Source: Dasania sp. GY-MA-18
GTDB lineage: Bacteria; Pseudomonadota; Gammaproteobacteria; Pseudomonadales; Dasaniaceae
Assembly (NCBI RefSeq): GCF_024734385.1
Contig: NZ_JANHAP010000003.1
Coordinates: 310,001 to 374,000 of the forward strand
DNA: 64,000 bases
Reading direction: 5' to 3'
The translations under genes and the position numbers were made by a program. The notes under the pieces were generated by a model, which made no database searches, was not told the DNA's origin, and worked only from the letters and a program-made list of their open reading frames with translations. Shown here piece by piece: positions 38,042 to 47,221 of the stretch. Numbering within the stretch: the first letter of the stretch is position 1; each line of letters opens with the position of its first letter.

Positions 38042-39442
38042 ATGAAACAGTATAAAACGCTAAGTTTTTTATTAGGTCTATTGTGTTGTTGGCCACTGGT
38101 GAGCACTGCGCAAAGCGTTGTAAGCCACAGCCAACAGCAGGCCTTAACAATATTGCGCGACAGCGTGGCCATGCGCACCGTGGCGGGCCACGGCAAGGTA
38201 CCAGAATTGGCGCAGTATTTAACGCAACAATTACTGAGTGCCGGTTTTCAACAACAAGATATAACACTAATACCGGTAGCCGATACTGTCGCCTTGGTGG
38301 CGCGCTATAGAGCCAAGCCCGGCGCTAGCCAAAAACCTATATTGTTGTCAGCCCATATGGATGTGGTGGATGCCAAGCCAGAGGATTGGTTGCGCGACCC
38401 CTATACGCTTACCGAAGAGGCGGGCTATTTTTTTGGCCGCGGTGTAGCTGATAATAAATTTGCCGTGTCGGTGTTAACCGCCACTTTTATGCGTTTAAAA
38501 TCCGAAGGCTACCAGCCTAGCAGAGATTTAATCTTGGCTTTTTCTGGCGATGAAGAAACCTTGATGCATACCACCCAGGCCTTGGCCGGTGAGTATCGCC
38601 ATCTTATTGATGCCGAATATGCCATTGTGGCCGATGGTGGCGGTGGCCTGCTGAGTGAGCAGGGCGAGGCCGTTTCTTTCACCATAGACACCGCAGAAAA
38701 AACCTATGCCAGTTTTACTGTTACGGCAACTAACCCCGGCGGCCACAGCTCGCTGCCCAGAAAAGATAATGCCATTTATGATTTAGCCAAGGCCTTAGTG
38801 AAGTTAGATGAATTTCAGTTTCCTGTGATGGAAAGCGAACTGACCCGCGAGTTTTTTCGTCAAACCGCGCCGCTAATTGGCGGCGAAGTTGGCAAGGCCA
38901 TGAACGACTTTGTGCGCGGCGTGAACAAGGCACAAGCAATAACCGTGTTGCGCAGTAAACCAGAATACATAGGCAGTTTAGGGACTACCTGTGTGGCAAC
39001 CTTATTATCGGCTGGCCATGCCGAAAACGCGCTGCCGCAATCGGCCACCGCTACGGTTAATTGCCGTATTTTCCCCGGTGTTAGCGTAAACGATACCTTG
39101 CAAACCTTAAAACAAGTGGTAGCCAATGAGCATTTACAGTGGCAGGTATTGGATCAGCCTAAAGTCAGTGATGCCTCACCCTTGCGCAAAGATGTATTCG
39201 ACGCCGTCGCCAGAGCCATACACCCCTACTTTCCCGATTTGCCTATTATCCCCCACATGGCTTCGGGGGCATCCGATGCCTTACATTTTCGCGCGGCAGG
39301 TATACCTTGCTATACCCTCTCTACTATTTTTCAAAAATCATCCGACGAATTTGCTCATGGCTTAAATGAACGGGTAGCCGTGCATAACTTACCCAGAGCC
39401 ATGGGTATTTGGTATGCACTGCTAAAAGATATTAGCCAATAG
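38042..39442 (+). CDS. Secreted M20-family metallopeptidase
   Basis: 466 residues starting with a signal peptide (MKQYKTLSFLLGLLCCWPLVSTA). This ATG is chosen over an upstream ATG (37964), whose extra 26 residues would destroy the signal. M20 metal ligands and catalytic residues: LLSAHMDVVDA, GRGVADNKFAVS, FSGDEETLMHT, and dimerisation domain region AEKTYASFTVTATNPGGHSS. A dizinc carboxypeptidase or dipeptidase in the periplasm. Followed 38 bp later by an S9 peptidase, suggesting joint peptide use. Confidence 0.92.
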   Translation: MKQYKTLSFLLGLLCCWPLVSTAQSVVSHSQQQALTILRDSVAMRTVAGHGKVPELAQYLTQQLLSAGFQQQDITLIPVADTVALVARYRAKPGASQKPILLSAHMDVVDAKPEDWLRDPYTLTEEAGYFFGRGVADNKFAVSVLTATFMRLKSEGYQPSRDLILAFSGDEETLMHTTQALAGEYRHLIDAEYAIVADGGGGLLSEQGEAVSFTIDTAEKTYASFTVTATNPGGHSSLPRKDNAIYDLAKALVKLDEFQFPVMESELTREFFRQTAPLIGGEVGKAMNDFVRGVNKAQAITVLRSKPEYIGSLGTTCVATLLSAGHAENALPQSATATVNCRIFPGVSVNDTLQTLKQVVANEHLQWQVLDQPKVSDASPLRKDVFDAVARAIHPYFPDLPIIPHMASGASDALHFRAAGIPCYTLSTIFQKSSDEFAHGLNERVAVHNLPRAMGIWYALLKDISQ

Positions 39443-39480
39443 CAATAGCGCTGCGCACTTATTAACAAGGAACTATAAAT

Positions 39481-41490
39481 ATGATGAACAAAATAATCGC
39501 TTTAAGTTTTGTGTTGCTGGCGCCCTCTCTATTGTGGGCAGAGTCCGCACCGAAAGTGGCTATGCAAGTGGCCGACCTTAATCGCATAGTGGATGTGAGT
39601 GCGCCTAGCTTTTCTCCCGATGGCAGCCAATTGGTGTATGTGACTAACAGGGTTAATGGCGACATAGACAAATACCAAAGTGATATATGGACGGTGCTCT
39701 ATCAAGGCGGTAAAGCCAAACAGCTGACCCACACTGAAGAACGCAGCGAATGGTCACCGCAATACAGCCCCGATGGTAAACACATTGCTTTTTTAGCCAG
39801 CGATAAAGATGACGACAGCACTCAGCTTTTTATGATGAAAGCCAGTGGTGGCAGTGTTAAACAGTTAACGCATATAGTTGGCGGGGTAGTGGCCTTTGAT
39901 TGGGCCCCCGACAGCCAGCGCTTGGTGTTGTCGGCCTGGGCCAATGAGCCACAACCTAATAAAGCAGGCACCGCGCCGCCTATAGTGATAGATAGATTTC
40001 AATTTATGTTAGATGAAGTGGGCTATTTAACGACGCAACGCAGCCACTTATTTATTGTTAATGTTAAAAACAAAAAACTAAGCACGCTACTGGCTGGCAA
40101 TCAGGATTACTGGATGCCGGTGTGGTCGCCAGATGGCCAGTGGATAGCCTATGTCACTAAAGACCCAAATAAAACAAATTTAGATGCCGACCGCCATGCC
40201 GATAGCGATGTATTTATTGTGCAGGCTAACGCTACGAATGGCAGTGTTGTGCCGCAGCGTATCAGCCAAGCTACAGCCACCGATGTGGACCCCTATTGGG
40301 CCTCACCACCGCAATGGTCGCCCGATAGCCAGCAATTGGTTTGGCTAACCAGCAACGAAAGTAAATGGTTTTTCTATGCCCCCAGTCAGCTGAGTGTGGC
40401 CAATATCAATACTAAAAAAGTTCGCCAGTTGGCGCGCATAGATAGGTTTTTTTACCTGCCCAAGTGGTCGCCCGATGGCCAGTCTATTTATGCCTTAATT
40501 GAGCAAGACCGATACACCAGCCTGGCTAAAATAGATGCCAGCAGCGGCAGTATTGATTACTTAAATAAAGCTGAGCACTTCACTATGGATTACGATATTG
40601 CCAGCCAAGGCCATATCGCGCTGTTAAACAGCAACCCGCAGCGGCCCTTTGAAATCATGGCATTGGATAAAGCCATGCGGCCATTAAGCCATCACAATGC
40701 TTGGCTGCAAGAGCGGCAATTAGCAAGCACCCAAGCCTTTAGTTTTAACAACCAAGGCCATGAGATAGGCGGCCTATTAATGCTGCCTTTGAATTATCAA
40801 GCCGGGCAGCCGGTGCCTACTATTTTTCGTATACACGGCGGCCCAGTTTATCAATTTAGCCATGAGTTTATGAGTGATTGGCAAATCTACGCCGCTAAAG
40901 GTTACGCGGTAGTGGGCATCAACCCGCGCGGCTCTTCAGGCAAGGGTTTTGATTTTTCCAAAGCCATTTATGCCGACTGGGGCAATGTCGATGCCAGTGA
41001 TATATTGGCGGGCAGTGATTATTTAATACAGCAAGGCATAGTCGATAAAAACCGTATGGGCATAGGCGGTTGGAGCTACGGTAGTATGCTAAGTAATTAT
41101 GTTATTGCCAGCGATACCCGATTTAAAGCGGCAGTGAGTGGTGCTGGCACCGCCAATATTTTTGGCACCTACGGCCACGATCAATACAGCAGAGAGTATG
41201 AATACGAACTGGGCACCCCCTGGCATAATAGTGAAAATTATCAGCGGGTGAGCTTTCCATTTTTACAGGCGGATAAAATCACCACGCCTACCTTATACCA
41301 ATGCGCCGAAAAAGATTTTAACGTGCCTTGTTTAGGTGCAGAGCAAATGTACCAGGCCTTAAAATCTTTAAACATCGCCACCCAGTTGGTGATTTATCCC
41401 GGTCAGTATCACAGCCTGACTGTGCCCAGTTATCTGATTGACAGAATGCAGCGCAATCTCGCTTGGTACGATAAATACCTGCGGCATTAA
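39481..41490 (+). CDS. Secreted S9-family prolyl oligopeptidase
   Basis: 669 residues: signal peptide (MMNKIIALSFVLLAPSLLWA), a beta-propeller of WD40-like/TolB repeats (SPDGSQLVY, WSPQYSPDGKHIAF, WSPDGQWIAYV, WSPDGQSIYAL) in residues about 35-400, and an alpha/beta hydrolase domain. Catalytic triad: Ser532 (GGWSYGS), Asp612 (AEKDFNVP) and His644 (GQYHSLTV). DPP4/acylaminoacyl-peptidase-like exopeptidase. Clean terminator follows. Forms a likely two-gene unit with the M20 peptidase. Confidence 0.93.
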   Translation: MMNKIIALSFVLLAPSLLWAESAPKVAMQVADLNRIVDVSAPSFSPDGSQLVYVTNRVNGDIDKYQSDIWTVLYQGGKAKQLTHTEERSEWSPQYSPDGKHIAFLASDKDDDSTQLFMMKASGGSVKQLTHIVGGVVAFDWAPDSQRLVLSAWANEPQPNKAGTAPPIVIDRFQFMLDEVGYLTTQRSHLFIVNVKNKKLSTLLAGNQDYWMPVWSPDGQWIAYVTKDPNKTNLDADRHADSDVFIVQANATNGSVVPQRISQATATDVDPYWASPPQWSPDSQQLVWLTSNESKWFFYAPSQLSVANINTKKVRQLARIDRFFYLPKWSPDGQSIYALIEQDRYTSLAKIDASSGSIDYLNKAEHFTMDYDIASQGHIALLNSNPQRPFEIMALDKAMRPLSHHNAWLQERQLASTQAFSFNNQGHEIGGLLMLPLNYQAGQPVPTIFRIHGGPVYQFSHEFMSDWQIYAAKGYAVVGINPRGSSGKGFDFSKAIYADWGNVDASDILAGSDYLIQQGIVDKNRMGIGGWSYGSMLSNYVIASDTRFKAAVSGAGTANIFGTYGHDQYSREYEYELGTPWHNSENYQRVSFPFLQADKITTPTLYQCAEKDFNVPCLGAEQMYQALKSLNIATQLVIYPGQYHSLTVPSYLIDRMQRNLAWYDKYLRH

Positions 41491-41514
41491 TCATCTTTTA
41501 AGTACTGACTATTA

Positions 41515-41545
41515 AACAGGCCTTAGCGATAAGGCCTGTTTTTTT
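41515..41545 (+). terminator. Rho-independent terminator after the S9 peptidase
   Basis: Stem AACAGGCCTTA (41515-41525) with TAAGGCCTGTT (41530-41540), tetraloop GCGA, then T7. It lies directly before operator copy D. Confidence 0.93.
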
Positions 41546-41555
41546 ATAGGGCTTT

Positions 41556-41588
41556 CTGGCCCTACTCACAACAGTAAACTGGTTCTAT
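41556..41588 (+). promoter_or_regulatory. Predicted MocR operator, copy D
   Basis: Direct repeat CTGGCCCTAC (41556-41565) and CTGGTTCTAT (41579-41588), cores 23 bp apart, 189 bp upstream of the serine hydrolase start. Same geometry as A-C but 27 kb away, so it probably marks a remote regulon member. Confidence 0.65.
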
Positions 41589-41776
41589 GCGTCAGTTTCG
41601 CCCTTGCTAGTATTTACTGGCCCTGAGTTTGTTATTGGCTGTGGCTATCACAAATTCAGGTTAGGGGGATAAGTACCAGCAGCAAGCAGAATATTTTTAG
41701 CCCCCTCTATGTTTAGCCCGCGCAGGACGGCAAGGCTGTAATGCACAGCAATATCAATCACAGATTGGGGATAATA

Positions 41777-44296
41777 ATGAATACAACACTCTTTAATTCC
41801 TGTTTGTTACTGGCATCGTGCACCATTTTGCCGGTATCCGCAGATATACATGAAGACTTTGAAGACGGCGACTTTAACGGTTGGCAAACCACCGGCACGG
41901 TGGCCATTAACAGCACTAAGGCGATAGGTAATTACTCTATGCGCTTAAAAGGTGGTGCCAGCGCCGAGCGCAGCTTTGCCGCCGATGGTGATGTTAGCGT
42001 AGCACTGGCCGCCACCAGTTTAGAAACCGGTGATTACTGCGATGTTTATGTTTCTGAGGACGGTCAAAACTGGGGCAGCTCATTAATCAATTTAAATAAA
42101 AACCAAGACAATGGAGTTTTTACCAGCGCCACCACAACGACCTCAGGCGGAACAACCTATATACGCTATGTGCAAACCGGCTCTGCCGCAGATTACTGCT
42201 ACGCCGACGGCATTAGCATAGTCGGCGCAGGGGTGCCGGCACCCAGTGTAGCCGTTAATGGCAGCGGCGCCTTTGGCACTGTGCTGGTGGGTAACAGTGC
42301 CAGTACGGTGATTACCGTGGCCAACAATGGCAATGCAGACCTAAATGTCACCTCCATTACTGGCGCGGTTAACCCCTTTAGTTTGGCCAATGATAATTGC
42401 TCAAATAGCACCGTGGCTGCGGGCAGTGACTGCAGTGTTGAGCTGGTGTTTGCTCCCACAGCGGCTGGCAGTTATAGCGCCACTCTCAGCATAGCCAATA
42501 ACGATGCCGAGCAAACCTTGGCGCTTAGCGGTACCGGCAGCAATGAGCCACCGCCCCCTAGCGGTAACTTAGCGGTGTTTAGCGGCGATGGTAATGTGGC
42601 GCGCAGCCAGCTAAGCCTCAACCAGTTGCAAGGCAGCAGCTTGGCGATGATGGATTTTTCACACTACAGCCATGGTGTGCCAGAAATCAATTCTGAAAAC
42701 TCTAGCGCCAAACAACCCAGTAATACGTTTCAGGGTCGATTAGTTTTAAACGTAGGCAATAGCACCTTAATGAATTTCAACGAAACCACTTCCGGCCGGG
42801 CCCAAGCGGGTAATTATAATAACCCCGCCATGTTACCCGCCTTTGATTTTGAATTTGTGCAGGTAGGCTCACATATTATTCCCAAAAATCGCGGCCTAGT
42901 GGTAAGCGGCAATATAGGCGCGCCAGATTATGCGGATTGGAATTATATTTTAGAGCCGGGTCGTGTGTGGGACGAAAACAACGACGCCGGTTATAGCCGT
43001 GTTGCCATCCCTTTTGCCTTGCAAGAAAATCAGGCCAACTGCACCCACAACGGCATACTGAGTTTTGCCTTTAAAGATGACGGCAGCATCACCAATGTGG
43101 CCGTGCAAGTTGGCGGCGAAACCTGCTTGTATTTTCAATACGATATGTGGAAGTTAGTGCCGGCGCAATATATACCCGCTGCGGTATCTGGGGCGGCTAA
43201 TCTCATCGCGGATTATGAAAGCGAAGTACTTAATCGCCTGCCCTTAAAACCCATAGCGGAATTGGCCAATGATTACCCCAGTGCCAATATCAACGTGGCC
43301 AATATCGGCAGCGAGCAATCATCAGCACCGACTACCCATGGTGTGTTATACAACGGTGTGCATTATGCGGCGCCCTGTAGCACGCGCCATGGTGATTACC
43401 CATACTGCTCGGTAATGAGCCTGCCCTCATACTCTACCGCAAAAACAGCGGTGGCTAATTTTGCCTTTGCTTTATTAGTTGAGCAAAATAGCGCGGCTAA
43501 AAATATGATGGTGGCTAGTCATGTTAGCGAATGCCAAGACAGCATCAATGGCACGGCATCTATATGGAGCGACGTAACAGTAGAGAACGCCTTGGACATG
43601 GCCACCGGTAATTATCGCCTAGCATCATACGAAGGGGATGAAGGCAGTACCGCTACTGTTAATGAATTTTTCTTAACCTTTACCCACGACGAAAAAATTC
43701 AGCATGCCTGTGAGCGCTACATACGCAAGGCCACACCTAATACCCACTTTTCTTATCATTCATCCGATACATATATAGCTGGTGTCGCTATGGATAATTA
43801 TTACAGTGGTGATTTATTTACCAAGCTGGTTGATGAAGTCTATAAGCCATTAACACTCAGTCCTGTTACCTACACCACCGTGCGCACAGAAGATGCCAGC
43901 GCCGACCCTTATTGGAGCCACGGTATGACCTGGCACGCCGATGATATGGTGAAGCTGGGGCAGCTAATCAATGATCGTGGTGTGATCAATGGCCAGCAAG
44001 TGCTCAATGGCGCGATTATGGATGACATGCTGCTTAAAGGTGGCGACTTAGGCTTAGAAACCTACGGCTCAGAGTCGCGTTACCTCAACGGTGTGTGGAC
44101 CTACGACATGGGCCAGCGCAGCAATGCCCTATGCCCAGCGGGCTCTTGGGTGAGCTATATGTCGGGCTATGGTGGCATAGGCATAGTAATGTTCCCCAAT
44201 AATGCGGTGTACTACTATGTAAGCGACAGCGGCAGCTTCGCCTTTGGTGGCGCCGAGGCCGAGCTACATAAAATTAGTAATATCTGCGGTAGCTAG
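41777..44296 (+). CDS. Secreted choice-of-anchor-D plus beta-lactamase-fold serine hydrolase
   Basis: 839 residues. Start ATG 41777 chosen because GGGGATAATA precedes it and it opens a good signal peptide (MNTTLFNSCLLLASCTILPVSA); upstream ATG 41741 lacks this. Then a lectin-like EDFEDGDFNGWQ region, an Ig-like choice-of-anchor D/HYDIN-type domain (FGTVLVGNSASTVITVANNG..., FAPTAAGSYSATLSI), a Pro linker, and a C-terminal hydrolase domain of the beta-lactamase/penicillin-binding class. The SxxK is Ser553-T-A-Lys556 (YSTAK); a YHS triad (FSYHSS) follows. The class contains amide hydrolases of the NylB type. Operator D and the terminator suggest monocistronic, regulated expression. Confidence 0.82.
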   Translation: MNTTLFNSCLLLASCTILPVSADIHEDFEDGDFNGWQTTGTVAINSTKAIGNYSMRLKGGASAERSFAADGDVSVALAATSLETGDYCDVYVSEDGQNWGSSLINLNKNQDNGVFTSATTTTSGGTTYIRYVQTGSAADYCYADGISIVGAGVPAPSVAVNGSGAFGTVLVGNSASTVITVANNGNADLNVTSITGAVNPFSLANDNCSNSTVAAGSDCSVELVFAPTAAGSYSATLSIANNDAEQTLALSGTGSNEPPPPSGNLAVFSGDGNVARSQLSLNQLQGSSLAMMDFSHYSHGVPEINSENSSAKQPSNTFQGRLVLNVGNSTLMNFNETTSGRAQAGNYNNPAMLPAFDFEFVQVGSHIIPKNRGLVVSGNIGAPDYADWNYILEPGRVWDENNDAGYSRVAIPFALQENQANCTHNGILSFAFKDDGSITNVAVQVGGETCLYFQYDMWKLVPAQYIPAAVSGAANLIADYESEVLNRLPLKPIAELANDYPSANINVANIGSEQSSAPTTHGVLYNGVHYAAPCSTRHGDYPYCSVMSLPSYSTAKTAVANFAFALLVEQNSAAKNMMVASHVSECQDSINGTASIWSDVTVENALDMATGNYRLASYEGDEGSTATVNEFFLTFTHDEKIQHACERYIRKATPNTHFSYHSSDTYIAGVAMDNYYSGDLFTKLVDEVYKPLTLSPVTYTTVRTEDASADPYWSHGMTWHADDMVKLGQLINDRGVINGQQVLNGAIMDDMLLKGGDLGLETYGSESRYLNGVWTYDMGQRSNALCPAGSWVSYMSGYGGIGIVMFPNNAVYYYVSDSGSFAFGGAEAELHKISNICGS

Positions 44297-44335
44297 CCTA
44301 GCCAACCTAGCTGACAAGCAAGAGACTGTTACACT

Positions 44336-44368
44336 AACCCGCTCTGTAGCTACAGGGCGGGTTTTTTT
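44336..44368 (+). terminator. Rho-independent terminator after the serine hydrolase
   Basis: AACCCGCTCTG (44336-44346) pairs, with one G-T wobble, with CAGGGCGGGTT (44353-44363); loop TAGCTA and T7. Confidence 0.92.
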
Positions 44369-44390
44369 ATGGGTGTATGAACAGCTCCCA

Positions 44391-44485
44391 GAATAATCCT
44401 AACTTAGTCATACAGGCAAAAGCCTACAACTGTCCGAAATAATTCTGACTTGGTCATACCGGGCCACGACCCGGTATCCACGCAG
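44391..44485. repeat. Two tandem REP-like palindromic units
   Basis: Two related copies lie between the serine hydrolase and the NYN gene. Each reads GAA(A)TAATYCTRACTTRGTCATAC and then a small palindrome: AGGC-AAAA-GCCT in copy 1 (44391-44435) and TACCGGG-CCACGA-CCCGGTA in copy 2 (44436-44485). The second ends in TATCCACGCAG, reminiscent of intergenic REP/MITE-like elements of proteobacteria. They account for most of the 300-bp intergenic space; the remainder shows no gene. Confidence 0.7.
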
Positions 44486-44595
44486 AGCTAAACTTTTATG
44501 CCGCCCTAGGCTAGCGCACGTGTTATCGTGTTGTGCAGGCGCGGGTTAATTGGCCTGTATAAATACTACACCTGTTATAAAAGTTATTAATTGCT

Positions 44596-45096
44596 ATGAG
44601 TGATACCCCCAAAAAAATCAGTATCTTTGTGGATGTGCAAAACATCTACTACACCTGCCGGCAGGCTTACCAAGCCAGCTTTGATTACAATCAATTTTGG
44701 GCTGAAGTCACCGAAGGCAAAGAGCTAGTCAGCGCCATAGCCTACGCCACCGACAATGGCGACGAAAAACAACGCCAGTTTCAAAATATCCTGCGCGCCA
44801 TAGGCTTTACCGTAAAACTCAAGCCGGTATTAAAACGTTTGGATGGTACTACTAAGGCCGATTGGGATGTGGGCATAGCCCTAGATGTATTCGAGGCCGC
44901 CGCTGACTGCGATACCGTAGTGCTGGCCTCCGGCGATGGCGATTTTGATATATTGCTGCACCGCATAAAAAAGCGTTTTAATACCGACAGTATTGTTTAT
45001 GGTGTGGCCAAGCTAACCTCAGATTTTTTGATTAAAGAGGCTAGCGAGTTTGTGGCTATAGATGAGAGGTTGTTGTTGAAGAAGGGTGGTCGATAA
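44596..45096 (+). CDS. NYN/LabA-like (PIN-fold) domain protein
   Basis: 166 residues. NYN domain features: ISIFVDVQNIYYTC with Asp13, DWDVGIALDVFEAA, and TVVLASGDGDFDILLHRI giving the acidic clusters expected of a PIN-like metal-dependent nuclease. Cytosolic; possible RNase. A gene for a CopG/BrnA-type protein follows 34 bp later on the same strand, an arrangement resembling a toxin-antitoxin operon, though many NYN proteins stand alone. Confidence 0.9.
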   Translation: MSDTPKKISIFVDVQNIYYTCRQAYQASFDYNQFWAEVTEGKELVSAIAYATDNGDEKQRQFQNILRAIGFTVKLKPVLKRLDGTTKADWDVGIALDVFEAAADCDTVVLASGDGDFDILLHRIKKRFNTDSIVYGVAKLTSDFLIKEASEFVAIDERLLLKKGGR

Positions 45097-45130
45097 TTTC
45101 AGTTCGTAAGCGCGCAGAAAGGGGTGGGTT

Positions 45131-45406
45131 ATGAGTAAACTCAAAGTTACACCTAAGTTTAAAACTGAAGCCGAAGAGAAGGCATTTTGGGAAGAGCATG
45201 ACTCCACTGATTATGTGGATTGGAAACAGGCACAATCAGTTTTAATGCCCAATTTAAAACCTTCCACTAAAACAATTTCACTCAGGCTGCCGGAAGGCTT
45301 ATTGGATAGTATTAAAATCGAAGCCAATAAGCTTGATGTGCCTTATCAGTCGCTGATCAAAATCTGGCTCGCCGATGATGTTAAGCAGAGTAGTAATGCT
45401 GGATGA
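45131..45406 (+). CDS. CopG/BrnA-like antitoxin-type protein
   Basis: 91 residues. KFKTEAEEKAFWEEHDSTDYVDW at the N-terminus and KTISLRLPEGLLDSIKIEANKLDVPYQSLIKIWLADD at the C-terminus are the CopG-antitoxin/BrnA pattern: toxin-binding N-terminus, ribbon-helix-helix C-terminus for DNA-binding autoregulation. No BrnT-like toxin is present next to it; the preceding gene is the NYN protein. RBS AAGGGGTGG before ATG. Confidence 0.87.
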   Translation: MSKLKVTPKFKTEAEEKAFWEEHDSTDYVDWKQAQSVLMPNLKPSTKTISLRLPEGLLDSIKIEANKLDVPYQSLIKIWLADDVKQSSNAG

Positions 45407-45543
45407 GTTGCTGATTAGACTACAGAAAATATATAGCTAAAAGTTTCATATTTAGAACTTGAGGCTAGCCCATTTATTCTATTTTAGTAAAAAGTCTGAT
45501 GGCTGACCCTCCAGTCCGCTCAGCCTGTGTACTCAGTTCCTGG

Positions 45544-46947
45544 TTATTCAACTGAGGCATAAAGTTTTCCATTCGAAAGCCATGCATACATTAAGTTTCC
45601 ATATTCATTTATATCAACTGCAAAAAGACTCGGGGGAGATACATCGTTAAAGATTTGTTCTGTCGATGTCCATCCTTCAGTATATATTAATCTGTTTAAC
45701 CATATGTCGATATTTCCTTGAGCCCAAAATAGAAGAAACGAGTTGCCAAATGACAATAGCTCTACTTTTCTGATTAACTCAGGATTTGTCTCAAAGGTTT
45801 CTTCTGACCACTCTTTGCTTACATTTCTGTACAAACTATAAATATTATTTTTAAAAGTAAATGCTACGGCAGTATTTCCCATAGTGTCACTTTTAATATT
45901 TACATTATCAAAGCGATAATATACGCCGTCCGAGTCTTCACGCGGTATAGACTTAATTTCTGTTGTAACCCAATCACGATTATTTTTCACCAGCCTACTT
46001 TCAAATAATGTAAGCTCTTCATGCAAGATAGAATAATCTTGCCAAATCACCACCGTGTCGCCAAGGGAGTCATGGGTAATTTTAGGGCCGCTAAACTGGC
46101 TCGGGTTTCCTCTGCCAAGTGCTATTGGTTCCATCCATGAGTCAGATTCTACATCGTATTGATTTACTAGGACTTGCGCTGGACTGTCTACTCTGCTCCA
46201 AACAGCAAATGCATCACCTTCAGGGGTTATAGACAGCTGTACATTCAGGTCTCCTGTTCCGTCACTAGATTCAATCTTCTGAGCCGTACCCCAACCAATT
46301 CCTTTTACATAACGATTAGACCAAACACTAGAGTCTCCAGCGCTGGCGCTCTCAAATCCATCAAAGCGTATCCAAGCAGCTATAGCGTTGCCATTCCCAT
46401 CCATGCCTATAACTGAGCCGCTAGAGCTTCCGTCTCCATCAAGCTCAATTGGGACGGCCATTTCCCAGCCATCAGCGACACTGTATTGGGCAGCCCAAAT
46501 GACATGATCGTCTTCTACCCATACAGCAATGGCATTACCATCAGAGTCCATTGCTATCTGAGGGGCGTATAAAAAATTATCTGAGCTTTGCAGCAGTTTT
46601 GGTTCACTCCATATTCCTGATGATTTATGGAATCTTGAAGTATAAATATCATGTTCATCTCTACTCCATACAACAATAGCATTCCCTTCTGAGTCGACAG
46701 CACAAACAGGAATGATGGAGTAAGAGTTTTCCATTAGGATTGCTGGATTAGTTGAAAGAGTGATTTCTGAATTATCACTATCGGTTGAGTTGCCATTGTC
46801 GCCACCGCCACCGCCACCGCCACCGCCACCGCCACCGCCACCGCCACCGCCACCGCAGCTTGTGATAAGCATGGCTAAAGCTGAGAACATAAAGGAAAGA
46901 CGAAAAATAGTTTTTGTGGGTAGATAGTCCCGAAAAAATAGAAGCAA
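45544..46947 (-). CDS. Lipoprotein with polyglycine tract and propeller-like repeats
   Basis: 467 residues. Signal with lipobox LITSC, the anchored Cys followed at once by 18 Gly (encoded by the GGTGGC array). Then about six repeats of the MDSDGNAIAVW.. kind (DSEGNAIVVW, SDGNAIAVW, GNGNAIAAW, PEGDAFAVW, SLGDTVVIW, ...) suggest a beta-propeller or sialidase-like repeat module on the cell surface. Function unknown. Codon and base use are AT-richer than neighbours, so it may have been acquired. No gene is adjacent on this strand within 270 bp. Confidence 0.8.
   Translation of the reverse strand: MLLFFRDYLPTKTIFRLSFMFSALAMLITSCGGGGGGGGGGGGGGGGGGDNGNSTDSDNSEITLSTNPAILMENSYSIIPVCAVDSEGNAIVVWSRDEHDIYTSRFHKSSGIWSEPKLLQSSDNFLYAPQIAMDSDGNAIAVWVEDDHVIWAAQYSVADGWEMAVPIELDGDGSSSGSVIGMDGNGNAIAAWIRFDGFESASAGDSSVWSNRYVKGIGWGTAQKIESSDGTGDLNVQLSITPEGDAFAVWSRVDSPAQVLVNQYDVESDSWMEPIALGRGNPSQFSGPKITHDSLGDTVVIWQDYSILHEELTLFESRLVKNNRDWVTTEIKSIPREDSDGVYYRFDNVNIKSDTMGNTAVAFTFKNNIYSLYRNVSKEWSEETFETNPELIRKVELLSFGNSFLLFWAQGNIDIWLNRLIYTEGWTSTEQIFNDVSPPSLFAVDINEYGNLMYAWLSNGKLYASVE
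46801..46854 (-). repeat. Nine-copy hexanucleotide array (GGTGGC)9
   Basis: A perfect run of nine GCCACC units (54 bp) on the plus strand, encoding 18 Gly on the minus strand just after the lipid-anchor Cys. Slippage would change length by two Gly per unit without shifting the frame. Confidence 0.95.
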
Positions 46948-47221
46948 AACGGCAGATCCTTCTGTTTTATTGTATTGATTGAGGAGGTAAGAATAACAGA
47001 GGATAGCTAAACTTCAAAAGACAGATAGCTTGCTACGAGATGATTTCTGCAATAAATATCTACTTCAGCTTCAGGCTAAATTGATAGACGGTTTTATTGG
47101 GGGGCTGTCAGCCTGCTCTGCTGGGTATTCTGGGTCACTATTGCGTAAGCTGGCACCTAATTTTATGGCCGCTTACTATTTTAAATATTCCGTTTAGCCA
47201 CTACAGATACATTTCAAAAAG

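Noticed and set aside
45019-45207. Minus-strand ORF opposite the antitoxin as a BrnT-like toxin
   Set aside because: It is a shadow frame with no BrnT features.
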